From contig WTXI01000009.1 of NCBI GenBank assembly GCA_022376515.1, positions 558,001 through 622,000 on the forward strand: a DNA stretch of 64,000 bases. Reading direction: 5' to 3'. Of the stretch, positions 12,015 through 23,386 are shown piece by piece. The DNA comes from Lactifluus volemus (lineage: Eukaryota; Basidiomycota; Agaricomycetes; Russulales; Russulaceae). Positions within the stretch are counted from its first letter, which is position 1. Every line of letters begins with the position of its first letter. A program made the translations under genes and the position numbers. The notes under the pieces are model-generated. The model made no database searches. It was not told the DNA's origin and saw nothing but the letters and a program-made list of their open reading frames with translations.

Positions 12015-13100
12015 TTAGGGCAACAGTTTGACGCGTTTTCGAGTTGCATGAGTCGAGCTTTCAGCCACTGGAGGCTCAAGAGTGTGAGAGTGAGATGGGT
12101 TTGATTGAGAGCTAGATGGGTCTGATTGAGAGTCAGATGGGACTGATTGAGAGCCAGATGGGCCCGAAGAGATTGTGGAGGTAGGTGAAAGGGGTAAAGT
12201 GTGCAACTGTTGCATGAACTGCAGACCGCCAGTTCCTGAAGGGAGTGGGGTTGGGTCTTGACGTGGACAGTGTTGAGTTAGTCGAACGATGTGAGCAAGA
12301 GTAAAGGTACGTACTTGGAGGAGCAGGACCAGGAGGATTGGGAGACGTCCACCCGACATATTCAAGGTCACGCGTCACCGTGATACAGAACTCGTCTCCT
12401 TTTGATTCCGCACTGTTAGGCAAGACAGGCATTGTTCCTGTCAACGTGACGACACGTTGAAGCTTTGGCAGTGCATTCACACGATTGCTTTTCCATTTTG
12501 AGTCTGCAGCAATATATATTTTCAATGGGAAAACGCCATGTGATGCATACGATGTCCACTGTATCAAGTTCATTGTGAACGCGAACACCGAGGGGTCAAC
12601 AGAATCGACAGGACCAGAAGCTCGAAAGAGGGCTGAAGCGTGAGGGTCGTAAACCATGTCCGGCCCAAGGGTGGGCAAAGATATGAGCTGTTAAAGGTGT
12701 TTGAGGATTTTGAAGAAAGTAAGCAGGACAGCACAGACATGGATGATGTCGCCCATGAGTAAATATTCAATGGGAGACGCAAACTCGATTTTTGATGCGT
12801 CGGAAGTTTTGTTTGTTTTGACAGGTACCACCTGGTAACAGAATGTAATTTTAGTGGTAATGGTATTGAGGCAGATCAGTAGCAAGTGCAAACCTTCGTG
12901 AGCACATGAAAGAGTCCTCCTTTTGAGTCAAATATCATACCTGACTCGTTGTAGTAGCGTAGGGTAGTGATGATCGGAGAGGCACCAGGTTTCCAAAATA
13001 TTCCAGCATCGAGAATGACTGTTTTTGGTTTCCCAGGCAACGTTTGTGGTTTCTCAAGTGCCATGAGGGCCAAAATCTCGACAATGCCGGTGCTAGGCAT
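12015..13100 (-). CDS. Helitron-borne accessory protein, possibly OB-fold/RPA-like
   Basis: This four-exon gene (12894-13100, 12739-12831, 12315-12687, 12015-12256) encodes 304 residues. All introns are short with GT-AG ends (GTTTGC, GTCTGT and GTACGT donors), and the frame closes across every junction. Beta-rich stretches around residues 25-60, 85-105 and 165-215 (for example GDIIHLI, VVTLTGTM, FCITVTRDL) suggest one or two OB-like folds. The C-terminal exon has repeats coding SQSDPSS-type units and ends in a basic RKRVKLLP tail that could be a nuclear signal. It lies inside the Helitron on the same strand as Rep/helicase and just downstream of it. Some Helitrons carry RPA-like single-strand DNA-binding proteins; assignment to that group is my inference, not a recognised motif match. 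Confidence 0.55.
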
Positions 13101-13384
13101 AGAGAGTATGGTGAGGGAGAGAGATGTGAATGAGAGTTGTTGAGTCAGGGGGGGCGTAAGAAGGTTTCATTATAAGCAACCTGGCGAAACGGTCTAGAAG
13201 TGTTTGAAATGATTTGTGGGTTTAGAGTTCAAGTTAGGAGACGTGATAAACATCAGCAAAATAAAAAGTTACTAGAGCGACCTAGAGAAGCTCTTCTAGT
13301 CACTCTAGCACTCTAGTTTTCATACTAGACCTAGAAAACTTGTCATGCTCTAGTTTGCAAAACTAGACCTAGTGGGCTCTAGTT

Positions 13385-13575
13385 TTACTCCTAGAGCTAG
13401 TTTCACAACTAGATCTAGTTTTCAACCTAGATCTAGTTTCACAACTAGGTCTAGTTTTTGACCTAGAACCAGTTTCACAACTAGATCTAGTTTTCAACCT
13501 AGATCTAGTTTCACAACTAGGTCTAGTTTTTGACCTAGAACCAGTTTCACAACTAGATCTAGTTTTCGACCTAAA
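13385..13575. repeat. Tandem array, about 36-37 bp unit, CTAG-rich
   Basis: About five copies of a unit of the form CTAGTTTCACAACTAGATC plus a variable tail. Odd and even copies alternate (AGATC versus AGGTC; TTCAACC versus TTTGACC), giving a dimeric higher-order period of about 73 bp. It lies in the left subterminal region of T1. Confidence 0.85.
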
Positions 13576-15143
13576 GCCAGTTCTTCACACCTAGTTCTAG
13601 TTCACATAAAATAGATCTATTCACAAAGCTACAGATAATACATTATACATGGCAGTAACTTTGAGCCCTCAAACACTCATGCTCCACAGTATACATACCA
13701 TCTCATTCTCGTCAACACACCCTTCCCCGCTCACTGAACCATGCCCTTGGTGATGCCGAGATAGCTTGTGTTGAGGCCCTTGTGAGAACAGGATTCTTGT
13801 CGAGGTGATCTGACAATGTCACAATCAGTCGAGATGGCATCTCCAAGACAAAAATAAACAGATGACGCACTGGTAGTTGACAATAAAGTCTACAAACAAA
13901 ACCTGGTGAGGGAGGGGAATGTGGCAATGCAAAGAGCGAGCATGGACACCTAAACATAGATCAGGAAAGGCATCCAGAACATTAATGTCACATAGAGAAG
14001 TATTAGCAAAGTCCACATGCCGAGGTAGATACTGGGACCAGCACAACACAAGAAGAGAATGCTGAATGAGATCCAAGTTGTCACAAACCCGCATCCAGTG
14101 GCAATATATCACACTCTGCCAAAAGTGATTGCCATGACGCCCAAGGGTACGGCCCGTGCCATATTTGACCAGTTCTGCGAGAGGGCGTGAGCAAGAATGG
14201 ACACCTAAATATAGATCAGGAAAGGCGTCCACAATGTCAAAGTCAGGTAGAGAAGCAGTGCCAAACCCGAGGTCTCGACTGAAAAAAAAAAGAGATGGCA
14301 GTGGCGGGGAAAAAAACCAACAGACGCAATCAGTCACAACAGTGTCTCTGAGACAAAGGATTTGGAGGACTTACCTGAGAGGATGGATCCTCCTTGGCAT
14401 GAAGACAGAGCCGATGTAGAGCTATTGACTCAGAAAGGAAAAAAGGGAGTGAGGTTATGGGGGTGAAGAGAAAGAGACGGCATGGCAGCAGAAAATCAAC
14501 GCCAGACGAAATCAACCAATGCACAACAAGCAAACACACAGATAAATCAATGCAAATAAAGTGTCATGTGCATCTGTTGAACGTTGAACCTTGCACTCGC
14601 CACCACCGGAGTTTGGGCGGAGTTTGGGTAGATGAAACTGACAATTTCTCTAAGTCGAGACTTGTGCAAGGAATGGCAAACTGGTGAACGTGTGAACATT
14701 TGAACTCTCGCGCATGCCTCCCGTTCCTCCCGTATCTACTATCTATTCTGCCATCGCCTCTGCCATCGCCATCCCGACTCTTGTGGTCTCTGTCGCCTTC
14801 ATCGCATGCCCTCTGTCGTCGCATCGTCTCGCGTCGTCTGTTGCCCGCCCTCTGTCATCGCGTCGCGTCGTCTCGCTGTCGCCCACCCTTGCCGCCACCT
14901 ATCTGTCGATATCATCGTCACAGCATCTCCCCCTCACTGCTGCAACTGCCGTGGCCCATTAGCATGGTCCACCAGTGCGTCGTGATTTTATTTTCACTTT
15001 TCACGCTAATCTTTTTTCTACAGTATTTTCTTTTATTTCCTTTTTCCCTGTGGTCCCCTTTGAGGGATGGCCTCGTGTTCACCCACTGACATGGAGGGGC
15101 ACCGTTTCCACCATGTAGTCGGTCCATTGGCGTTGCTGTTGCA

Positions 15144-15769
15144 ATGGTCCGAGCCCCTGACGCCAGTGAACAACGAGCGAATGCGCACGCTGCTGCGCTT
15201 GCCAAAGCCAAAGCGGCCCTTGAGAGCGCCAATGATCATGCCGTACAGCGCGAGGCAGATCATTCGTTGGTTCAGATGCAGCTTGAGGAGAAACTTGACG
15301 AAGCGCGGGTTGCAACGGTAATGTTTTTTCTCTACTCCAACTGCTTTTGCAGGTACTGAAAGGGGAGGTTGCCATATCTCAGCGGGATCGCGAGACCAAG
15401 TTCCGTGCTATGCTTGAAGCCCGCGTCACGCAGCTAGTAAAGCAAGCGAATGCTTCGCGCACGAGTACCACGACGGCCAAGTCTATCGCTGACATACCGC
15501 CGCGCCCTGACTCGCGCGCAAGCACCGTTTATCCTAGCCGTGCTGCTACCCCAACTGCAAGCGTGAATGACCACCAGACGAACACTCCACCACAAACCTC
15601 GGTGTGGGACTCGATGCACGCGCCCGCCGCGGCCAAGAGCCCTCATCCAAAACCTCAAGTGTTGAGATGGGCTGTCGTCGAGAAACAGTCCTGGACGCCA
15701 CGCGCGTCGTCCCCGACGCCCAGCGTGGTTTCTGTGCTGACGAAGGACAGCGAAGGATGGTATGAGTAA
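15144..15769 (+). CDS. Coiled-coil fragment gene inside T1 (putative)
   Basis: Two open stretches (15144-15317 and 15353-15769) join in frame if a 35 bp intron (15318-15352, GTAATG...TGCAG) is removed. The product would be about 196 residues. Its first 100 residues are Ala/Glu/Lys/Arg-rich and predicted coiled coil; the rest is Ser/Thr/Pro-rich. The intron is very short for this genome, so the two parts may instead be one frame-shifted remnant. It could be a captured host fragment or a transposon-encoded protein. I recognise no domain and the start codon is uncertain. Confidence 0.35.
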
Positions 15770-16644
15770 AAGACATTTTTGCCCACGTGTATATATTCCT
15801 GGATTTTTTAGACCTGTTCTTAATCTCTCCGTAGTGTTATATATCCCCATCTCCCCCTTTGCTCATCTATGCATTCTTTTCCTCTTTTTCGCTGACTAAC
15901 TTTTTTTTGGTTCTCATGGATTCTCTTACGGCCGTCCCCCAACGGGCTGTGCACGGGCCCCACTCTTTCTGTGCCGTCCTGCCCGGCTCTACCCACCGGG
16001 CACCCTGGTCCAACCCGAGGTCACGCGCATGCGGTAGAGGGGATGTGGCGGTGGGGCGGGGCAGGTTGCAGGGGTGGTGCGCAACAGCAGCTTGGGTGGT
16101 GTCGGGAAAGTGGCGGAGTGTCGGGACAGCAATGACGACAGCGGTGGGACAACAATGGCTGCATCAAAAACCTCATGGCAGCAGCGGCAGCAAGGGGTGA
16201 CGGCAGGGCCCCAGGCAGTATTTACGTACAATACTTTACTAGATCTCGTTCACAATACTAGTGGTGCCTAGAAACTTGGTTAAATTGTAGGGATGACTAG
16301 GCAGTGGCTGGCCATGACTAGGTGCGACTAGTGAGTTTACATACCAAACTAGATCTAGTTCAAATACTAGCTGTGCCTAGAAACTTGATTAAATTGTAGG
16401 ATGGCCTAGGTGTGACTAGGTGTTACTAGAGCTAGCAACCTAGGTCACTCTAGTAGCTCTAGTCACTTCTAGTCACTCTAGTAATTTTACATTTTGCTGA
16501 TGCAACAGGAGCAGAAGTGAGAGATTGATGCTGAGCGATGGTGTGAAATGAGAACGGAAAACGTGAGTATGGTAATGCTGCACATGTACCGGGTCAGTCA
16601 GCCATTTCAGTTTGAAATAGATTGAAAGATAGGGGCAATACCGT

Positions 16645-19158
16645 TTAATTGAGTAAGACTTCTGGGTAAACCACGTTTGGTGTCATGCTTCGACTCACAA
16701 TGTCAACCGATAACTCATTTGTGGGAAGGAGTACATTCAAGTTTTCTGCGCATGTTGTCCTTGAGAATGCGACATACAATTGACCATGAGTGAACACAGA
16801 GGATCTGAGATCAAGTCCAACGTGGTCAACGGTTTGACCTTGTGATCGGTGAATGCTCATTGCAAACGCAAGACGAACGGGATGTTGACGTCGACGGAGT
16901 TTGAAAGCGAACGTTGTTGCGCTTGTAGAAGGTGTAAGTGAAATTCGAGGGATAAAGGCCATTTCACCATCGTGGTCACCACCAATAAGGAGGACTTGCA
17001 GTACTCGGTCTGTTTTTTGTAGCAGTGTCATGCGCGAACCATTACAAAGGCCATGTGCAGCAGCAAGATTTCGAAGCAAGATGAGAGGACAACCAATTTT
17101 AACTCGCAGTTCTGCAAGAGGCAAGCTGGAGGCATTTTGGGAGCGCAAAAATTCGACAGAGAGATTGAGAGGATTACCACTGTCGCCGTCGACTCCAAGT
17201 TGTTGTTCATATGTATCTGCAGAAAGAATAGTGTATTCAGGCCCTTGCATGCGATCAAGAATGGCATCGTTTAATGTTACGACATCAGCATTTCTTGGTG
17301 CAAGAATAGTTCGCGTCAAGAAGTAGTTTGGTGGAGGCGGAGGATTAGATTCTATCCCACCATAAACAGCGTCAATGAGACTCGGTACAGTTGTCTGTAC
17401 CATCTCTGCAGGGATGTGGACAGTTTCAGAATCAGGATGTGTACGACCGTGTCCAATGTCGAGGAGCCAAGAGGCGAAACGTTCAGCATTTGGGTCATTG
17501 CGTACTCGAACGTTTTCGAGAAGGTGAATGACGACAATTTTGTCCCAAAGAGGTGAATACTGCAGAGATGCTCCCACAATTGACTCTCTGTCTCCATTGA
17601 TCACAACAGGTAGTATTTGTTGAAAGTCTCCTCCAAAAACGACTGTGACTCCGCCAAATGGTCTATCGTCTTCTCGGATGTCTTGCAACATTCGATCGAC
17701 TGCTTCAGGACCAAATCTTTCAGATGTTTGAGGAGAAAAGAGTGACGGAGAGCACATGAACACAAACCTATCTTGCATTACAACTTCATCCCATATTATC
17801 AGTGAAACTTCACGAAACAAAGCAGCACGCTGGGTGCGTTTTTCAACAGAACATGTGGATTGCTCGCAAAGCCCTTCAACTGGAATCTTGAACATTGAAT
17901 GTGACGTGCGACCACCTGGAAGCAACAGTGCTGCAATTCCTGACGATGCAACACAAAGAGCAATAAGGCCACGGGAGCGTATGTAGTAAGCAGAGGTTTT
18001 GTATACAAACGTCTTCCCTGTGCCTCCGGGTCCATGAAGGAAAAAAAGTCGACCACGCTGTTGGAGTACAGAGTCAATGATGTCGTCATATGCATGTCGT
18101 TGCTCATTATTTAACATGGCAATGTGTTGTTGCACAAGTTGTTGTTGATCGTCTGGATCAAACGCAAGCTGCTCCGTGATGAGAGGGTTTCCGATTTCTG
18201 CTCCCCAGTTTCGTTGAGGTGTAGGCAATGGAGGAAACTCCTGCAGAGAATGGCCAGATTCACGAAGTAAATTGTCGATAAGATAAAGGCCATAGTCAAG
18301 AACTTCATCAATAGATGGGGTAACACGACGCATAATGGTGAGTCGATGTGATAAGTCGTCACAAAGGTCTGTTTTGAATTCATTCCACAAAGAGAGCGGT
18401 TCGGCAGGAGTGCAATGTGAGAGAATAGTGGTAAAGAGCAGATGCAACTGAGTTCCTGTTTGCATCGCAGCAGCTTCTCGTAAACATTGTCGCCATTCCC
18501 CATCATCTTCTAGAAGACCTCGCGCAAGACAGGCTTCCTTGAAAGTGTCAAATAGAATGCCATTAAATGTCCGGAGGTGTTCAAATGATGTTGGTCCTTT
18601 AACAACGGTGAGAAGAGTTCGAAGATAGAAACGTTCACCAGCTGTGGGTGACACGAAATACATCCGTCCAAGAGCTGGCTGTCGTTGTCGTTCTCTCCAT
18701 TCTTTTTGTTGAGCTTTCCATGTGTGATGCTGTGGAAATTGTTGATAAGTGTATCGTTCAACTGTGGAATGGGAAGATTGAAGAGTTGAGTTGAATTCGA
18801 AAAATTGAGTGAGCATTGTCTTCTCAGTTGATGCTCGCTCAAGGATGGTTTCCAATGTGTCAGAAGGGTCAAACACGACAGTGTGCTGTTTTGGAAGATG
18901 AATCTGTAGACGGACGACATTTGGGATTTGTTTGTGAATGTCAAATTGAAACAGACGCCAAGCAGCCTCAGATCCGCTGATATATCGTGAAGAGAGGAAT
19001 TGCAAAACTTCATTGCCACGTGTGATTTGCAACGTCGCACGATCGAGCCCTTTATGAGTGTACTTTGTGATGTACTTTGTGGAGGTGAATGATACCAAGC
19101 ATTCCACATTAATGTGGCATTTGTACTTCGAAGATAAGTAAGGATTGTATGGGACAAT
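16645..19158 (-). pseudogene. Helitron Rep C-terminus plus PIF1-type helicase (intact 3' part of the Rep/helicase gene)
   Basis: This part encodes the end of the HUH Rep domain and the whole superfamily 1 helicase. The frame is open for about 838 codons with no stop. The paired-tyrosine region reads KYITKYTHKG near its start. The helicase has Walker A (GPGGTGKT, about 355 residues after the first ATG at 19107), Walker B (IIWDE), GDFQQILPV, and the C-terminal SIHRSQGQT and VAFSRT motifs of PIF1-like Helitron helicases. It is separated from the upstream Rep part by element T2, which broke the gene at a conserved Trp codon. The helicase itself looks undamaged, but it can no longer be made as a Rep fusion. 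Confidence 0.9.
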
Positions 19159-19161
19159 CCA

Positions 19162-21321
19162 GCATCAGCAATTGTCCATGTTGCTTAATGTGTGCTTAAC
19201 GTGCTTAATAAGCACGTTAAGCACAAATTAAGCACAAAACGATTAAGCAGGTTAACGCCACCCCGGTGCTTGATTAAGCACCATTCTGCTTAATTGTGCT
19301 TAATTAAGCACAATCTGCTTGATCTAAGTGATGTTAAGCACAACTTAAGCACAATTCATACAGTGCTAAATTGCTTTCAAAACATTATTTTCAATCACAC
19401 AAGAATTTAGCCATCAAATGAATATATTTCAGAGACAACTAACTACTACAACATGACTATCTATGCACTGTGATACTGAATGACAGGATGGACAATGCCA
19501 GGGCATCTGGCAGGCAGTGAGACAACACACACAGGAGGCAGCACAGGGGCATTGCCCCAGGTGGCAGGGCAAGCGCAGGGGTTCGGGGATACGAGCCGGG
19601 CATCGATGGCGCGGGCCGCAATCTCAGGCGTTCCTGGGGGCGGTAGGAAGGTCACCAGGACGTGTACCATCTCCTTCGTAGGACACTCAGCAAGCGCATG
19701 AATAAGAATTTGAAGGAATAGACAGACCGCGTCGAGCTTCGCAGGTGGGCTTGAACACAGGCAACGGACACTGGAACGAGCGGCTCTGGCTCGACGTGGA
19801 GATGAAACCACCTGGGTTACCACACAGGCTCGAAGCGAGCACGTTCGTGAAGGGCTTGCCGAAGCGGTCCCAGCACTTGCCGCGTTCCACACGCGAACTG
19901 CGTGATCATCCGAGGCCGATGCAATGTGCCACCCGTCTGGCGAAAATGCCACAGAGTTGTGTGTCCAGTAAAGGGGTCTGCTACGATGTGTCTTGTCGTT
20001 GCGTCCCACATGCGAATCGTGTAATCGTCCGACGCCGATGCGATATGCTGCCCACCTGGCGAGAAAGCAACGCAATTGACCGAATCGGTGTGTCCAGAAA
20101 ATGGGCCGGCCACGATCTCTCCCGTTATGGCATCCCACACGCTGATCATGTCATCAAATGAGGCCGATGCGACGCGCTGCGCGGCACGGGTGAGACGGGT
20201 CAAAGTTCTTGTTGCGGCCTTGATGTCGGATGCGTGCGAGTAGGACATGGGCGGCGAGCGGGCAGGTGAATGGGTGAGCAGAGCAGGATAAGACAGGTGA
20301 CACACATTTTGGACAGCGTCTGTCCGCTGCGTAGCAAGGGATGGCCCGGAGTAGGCCTGGTCGTCGGATGGCCGTCGCTCGTGGGAGGTGCCGTAGATCC
20401 GGCACCGCTAGATGTAGAAGTAGCGCGAGGACGACGGGGAGGCAGAGGAGGACCAGGTGGAGGGGCATAACGAGGCTGATAAGGAGGAGACTGACGATGC
20501 CCAGTTGTAGTTGTGGAAGGTGGAGTAGTACCCGCAGCATAAAACTCTTGGGAGAAATCGGACACTTGGGTCAGGGGGCGTTCGAGCGGAGGTGGTCGCT
20601 GAGGCAGAGTTGGGGTGAGGTTTCGCATGGGCGGTGGCCAGTTGAGGCAGGCACCGTGACAGCGTGGACCAGCCCCAGGCATTAGGTGAATATAAGAAAT
20701 TACAAAAAAAAATTAGTCTGAGAAGTCAAAAGAAAATAAAAAAAAACAACACACCCGCGGCAAGGGGAAGGCGGGGACGCTGAGACATTGCACTTGATGC
20801 TAAGTACCTCAGGCCAAAACAGAAACCTGTGGAGGCGTCAGACGGCGAGAGGTGGCGACAGAGGAGGCCACGACACGGAGACGCGACACGGAGACAAAGG
20901 GGAGGACACACAGGAGGCGACGCGACAGGTGGTTGAAGGCACGAAAACGGATAGGCACGAAAGTCAACATCCGTGCCAACAAGAATAAACAAACGACTTC
21001 ACAAAATTTTCACAAGTCGCAAAATTTTCAGATTAGCCAAATTATGTAAATTATATTTGTTTGCTTAGCATGATTAGAAACCACTTAAATTTTCATTACT
21101 TGCTTAAATATCTTGAGTGTGCTTAATATCAGTCTTAATTGTGCTGAGCATACTGAGCATGCTTAATGCCAGTCTTAATTGTGCTGAGCATGTTGAGCCT
21201 GCTTAAGTTGCTTAATTGTGCTTAAACATAATTTTCATCAAGCAAAATTAAGCAAAAAAGGTAAATTTAAGACTATTAAGACCACTAAGTACCATTAAGC
21301 AACACAGACAATTGCTGATGG
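19162..21321. mobile_element. TIR transposon T2 with TTAAGCA-rich subterminal arrays, carrying a WD40 fragment
   Basis: Terminal inverted repeats of about 28 bp start CATCAGCAATTGTC and differ at two inner positions. Subterminal regions (19176-19360 and 21060-21300) contain many TTAAGCA/TGCTTAA motifs in both orientations. The element is bounded by a 3 bp CCA duplication inside the Helitron Rep gene. Its interior holds a decayed WD40 fragment and GC-rich low-complexity sequence that is also found at 45650-45830. No transposase is visible, so it is probably non-autonomous. Subterminal repeat arrays plus a 3 bp duplication resemble CACTA elements, but the termini do not start CACTA. Confidence 0.85.
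19780..20215 (-). pseudogene. Captured WD40-repeat fragment inside T2
   Basis: On the minus strand there are about two and a half WD40 repeats of the HET-E/STAND type. One frame reads SVWDAITGEIVAGPFSGHTD and then VAFSPGGQHIASASDDYTIR. The next repeat (VAFSPDGWHIASASDDHAVR) is in another frame after a small deletion near 19960. Such repeats belong to large basidiomycete NACHT-WD40 proteins. Here only a fragment exists, with no start and a frameshift, so it is a captured piece rather than a gene. Confidence 0.8.
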
Positions 21322-22990
21322 CCACTGGTTGTCCACTGCAACACCACGGACATTGAATGATCGGCCATCGTTTGGACGACGATAGAGGGGATATCCATCA
21401 GAGTTCATGCTTGTGCTTGATTGAAATGTCTTAGGAAAATGTTTAGAACATTTTCCGCGATCCATGCATGGTGCGTAAGGATTGGCAGAGCCACATGGTC
21501 CATGAACCATACATGTCTTCACAACATCAAATAACACAGGTTCGGACTCAGGGTCAGGCCAGAACGCTCGAACAACGGAATCGACGTCGTGTGGTTCTCT
21601 TATCTTCAAGTTTGATTGAAGGAACAGCAGGAGGTGCATGTGAGGCAATCCTCATTTTTGAAATTCAATTGTATACACGTATCCTGCAGCAGGACCGAAC
21701 ACTCCATTTTTGAATAAGTCGTTAATGATAGCGTCTTTGTATAACGCAAAGACGCGCGCGACCAAATCAGGGCGATCTGCAGAATGTTGCCCAGGTAACA
21801 GTTCACGCGTGATTTCGGGCCATGAAGGATTGCATGTGACCGTGATAAATAAATCAATGTTGTGAAAGTATCAAGCCAACGCCATAGCATCTTGAAACAG
21901 TTGATGCATATAGCGAGGACCTCCCGTATATGAGGATGGAAGAACGATCCGTCGACCCAACTCATTCGGATCTAAAGTGTTATCAGTTTGTCCAACAGCG
22001 TCTTCGAGACCGCTGTACAATGCCGCTCGTAATTTAGGCTGATTGTGAAGTAGATAAGTCAGTTGGTGTTGATTGGTAGATGCCCAAACATCGACAATAT
22101 ACTGTTGAAAGAGGCGTGCACCATAAAAGATGGTAGGGAAAATAGAAGGACGGGGATGAAGTTGGTAAGCATAAAATTGGCATTGAGTAATACGACGTCG
22201 TTCACGCTGTGAGGAGGAAGAGGGTTTCTGGAGAAGATCCCAGGACCAGCCGAGAGTTCCGTGAGGAAAGAGGAGAACGTAATGAAGGGTGGCATAAGCT
22301 GGATGCGCATCATTGATGCGTTGTAACGTGCCACTGTGAAGAGTTATGACGATGTCGCGCGAGTCTGTTGTCGGGACACCATCACCAGGGACAATGACAG
22401 CAATTTCATCAGAAGTTGGTAGGTCATATTGACGACGACGTCGCGCCTGATCAGCACAAAGACGCAGAGATAACTCTCCATCTCCATTGGAATTGTGTGT
22501 GTTGAGAATCTGATAAGCGTGTTGATAGATCTGTGCATACTGATGGTGTTCATTCAGTGTGTTTTGTAAACAACGCATGATATCTTCAGAGAGGTTGTCA
22601 TTCCGCATCATGCGGCTGTCAAGAGCGTGTCGAGGATCATAAATATACAGTTGTGCATAGCTAGGTTGATCTCCCAGTGGAGGCAACAATCCACCTGTTC
22701 GATGACAAAGCTCGCCTGCGATTTTGAACACGTACGGTCCTCGAGAGCCCCTGTTCACGGAATTGATGACTTCCACTTCTAAAGAGGTGAAAGCAAGTGC
22801 AGCGTTGTATTGCCGAATGTTGTCCTGGAAGCTTCTGCTGCGACTGTCTTGTCCGAGAAACAGTTGCTGAAGTTCCAAAGGAGGAGGGTCGTCTAACTCG
22901 ATGTCAATAAGACCTCGATTACAGCACATGCCAAAGTGTGGATTTGTCTCTGTGGAGTTTGACAGTCGCTCTCCGGGCCAATGTAATGCG
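21322..22990 (-). pseudogene. Helitron Rep, central part, with two premature stops
   Basis: This continues the Rep/helicase protein upstream of T2. It begins just inside the copia insertion (ALHWPGERLSN, then a CC-N-G zinc-like motif) and includes the Helitron_like_N region, the conserved ITVTCNPSWPEI phrase and the HUH motif (GLPHMHLL). One frame covers the whole part but has TGA stops at 21871-21873 and 21652-21654. The second falls immediately before the HUH motif, where family members have Arg. Both stops are explained by CGA to TGA changes. It is interrupted on the left by T2 and on the right by the copia element. Confidence 0.9.
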
Positions 22991-22995
22991 TTACA

Positions 22996-23379
22996 TGTTA
23001 AAGTAAAGCTCAGCGCGAATAGAAAGAACGCTATTATATTTCGTAGCCGACCTGTTAAAGTAAAGCTATACAGGCATTTTAGTTTATGTAGCTACGAAGA
23101 GAAGAGAAGAAAAGGTGCTCACCTCAGCGCGAATAGAAAGAACGCTGAGGTACTACCGCTTAAGGCGGGGTTTTTATCTTCATATCGAGTGTGCACTATG
23201 TGAAGGGTAGCAAAGGCCCCAGTGGGGTAGAAAGTACTCGAAACCTTTAAAAAAAGGGAATGATATCCCTGCTAAGGTATGAAAGGGAAGGATAAGGGTA
23301 AAGTCAAACTTCTTCGCTGATCTACTGTCCATGGTCCGTGCGCGCCACTTTAGGGCTGGCCAATGTACGTACTCCAACA
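22996..23379 (-). repeat. Copia LTR (3' LTR in element orientation)
   Basis: 384 bp, TG...CA ends, 382 of 384 identical to the partner at 27980-28363. Confidence 0.93.
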
Positions 23380-23386
23380 CACCCCC

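Larger units (their letters stand above)
13251..16502. mobile_element. TIR transposon T1 with CTAG-rich subterminal arrays
   Basis: The terminal inverted repeats start CATCAGCAAAAT at both ends and match at about 27 of 31 positions. Subterminal regions (13265-13640 and 16215-16495) are packed with CTAG-centred motifs in both orientations. The element sits inside the Helitron between the accessory gene and the helicase gene. No clear target-site duplication could be read. No transposase was recognised inside, so it is probably non-autonomous. It shares its terminal sequence with the element at 19162-21321. Confidence 0.8.
19159..21324. repeat. 3 bp target-site duplication (CCA) flanking T2
   Basis: CCA occurs at 19159-19161 and 21322-21324. 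Removing 19162-21321 and one CCA restores the conserved DNQW-IVPYN reading frame of the Helitron Rep protein, which fixes the insertion boundaries exactly. Confidence 0.85.

Noticed and set aside
20200..20685. Pro-rich and Arg-rich frames on both strands inside T2
   Set aside because: Open by composition. No start context, no domain, and no counterpart in T3.
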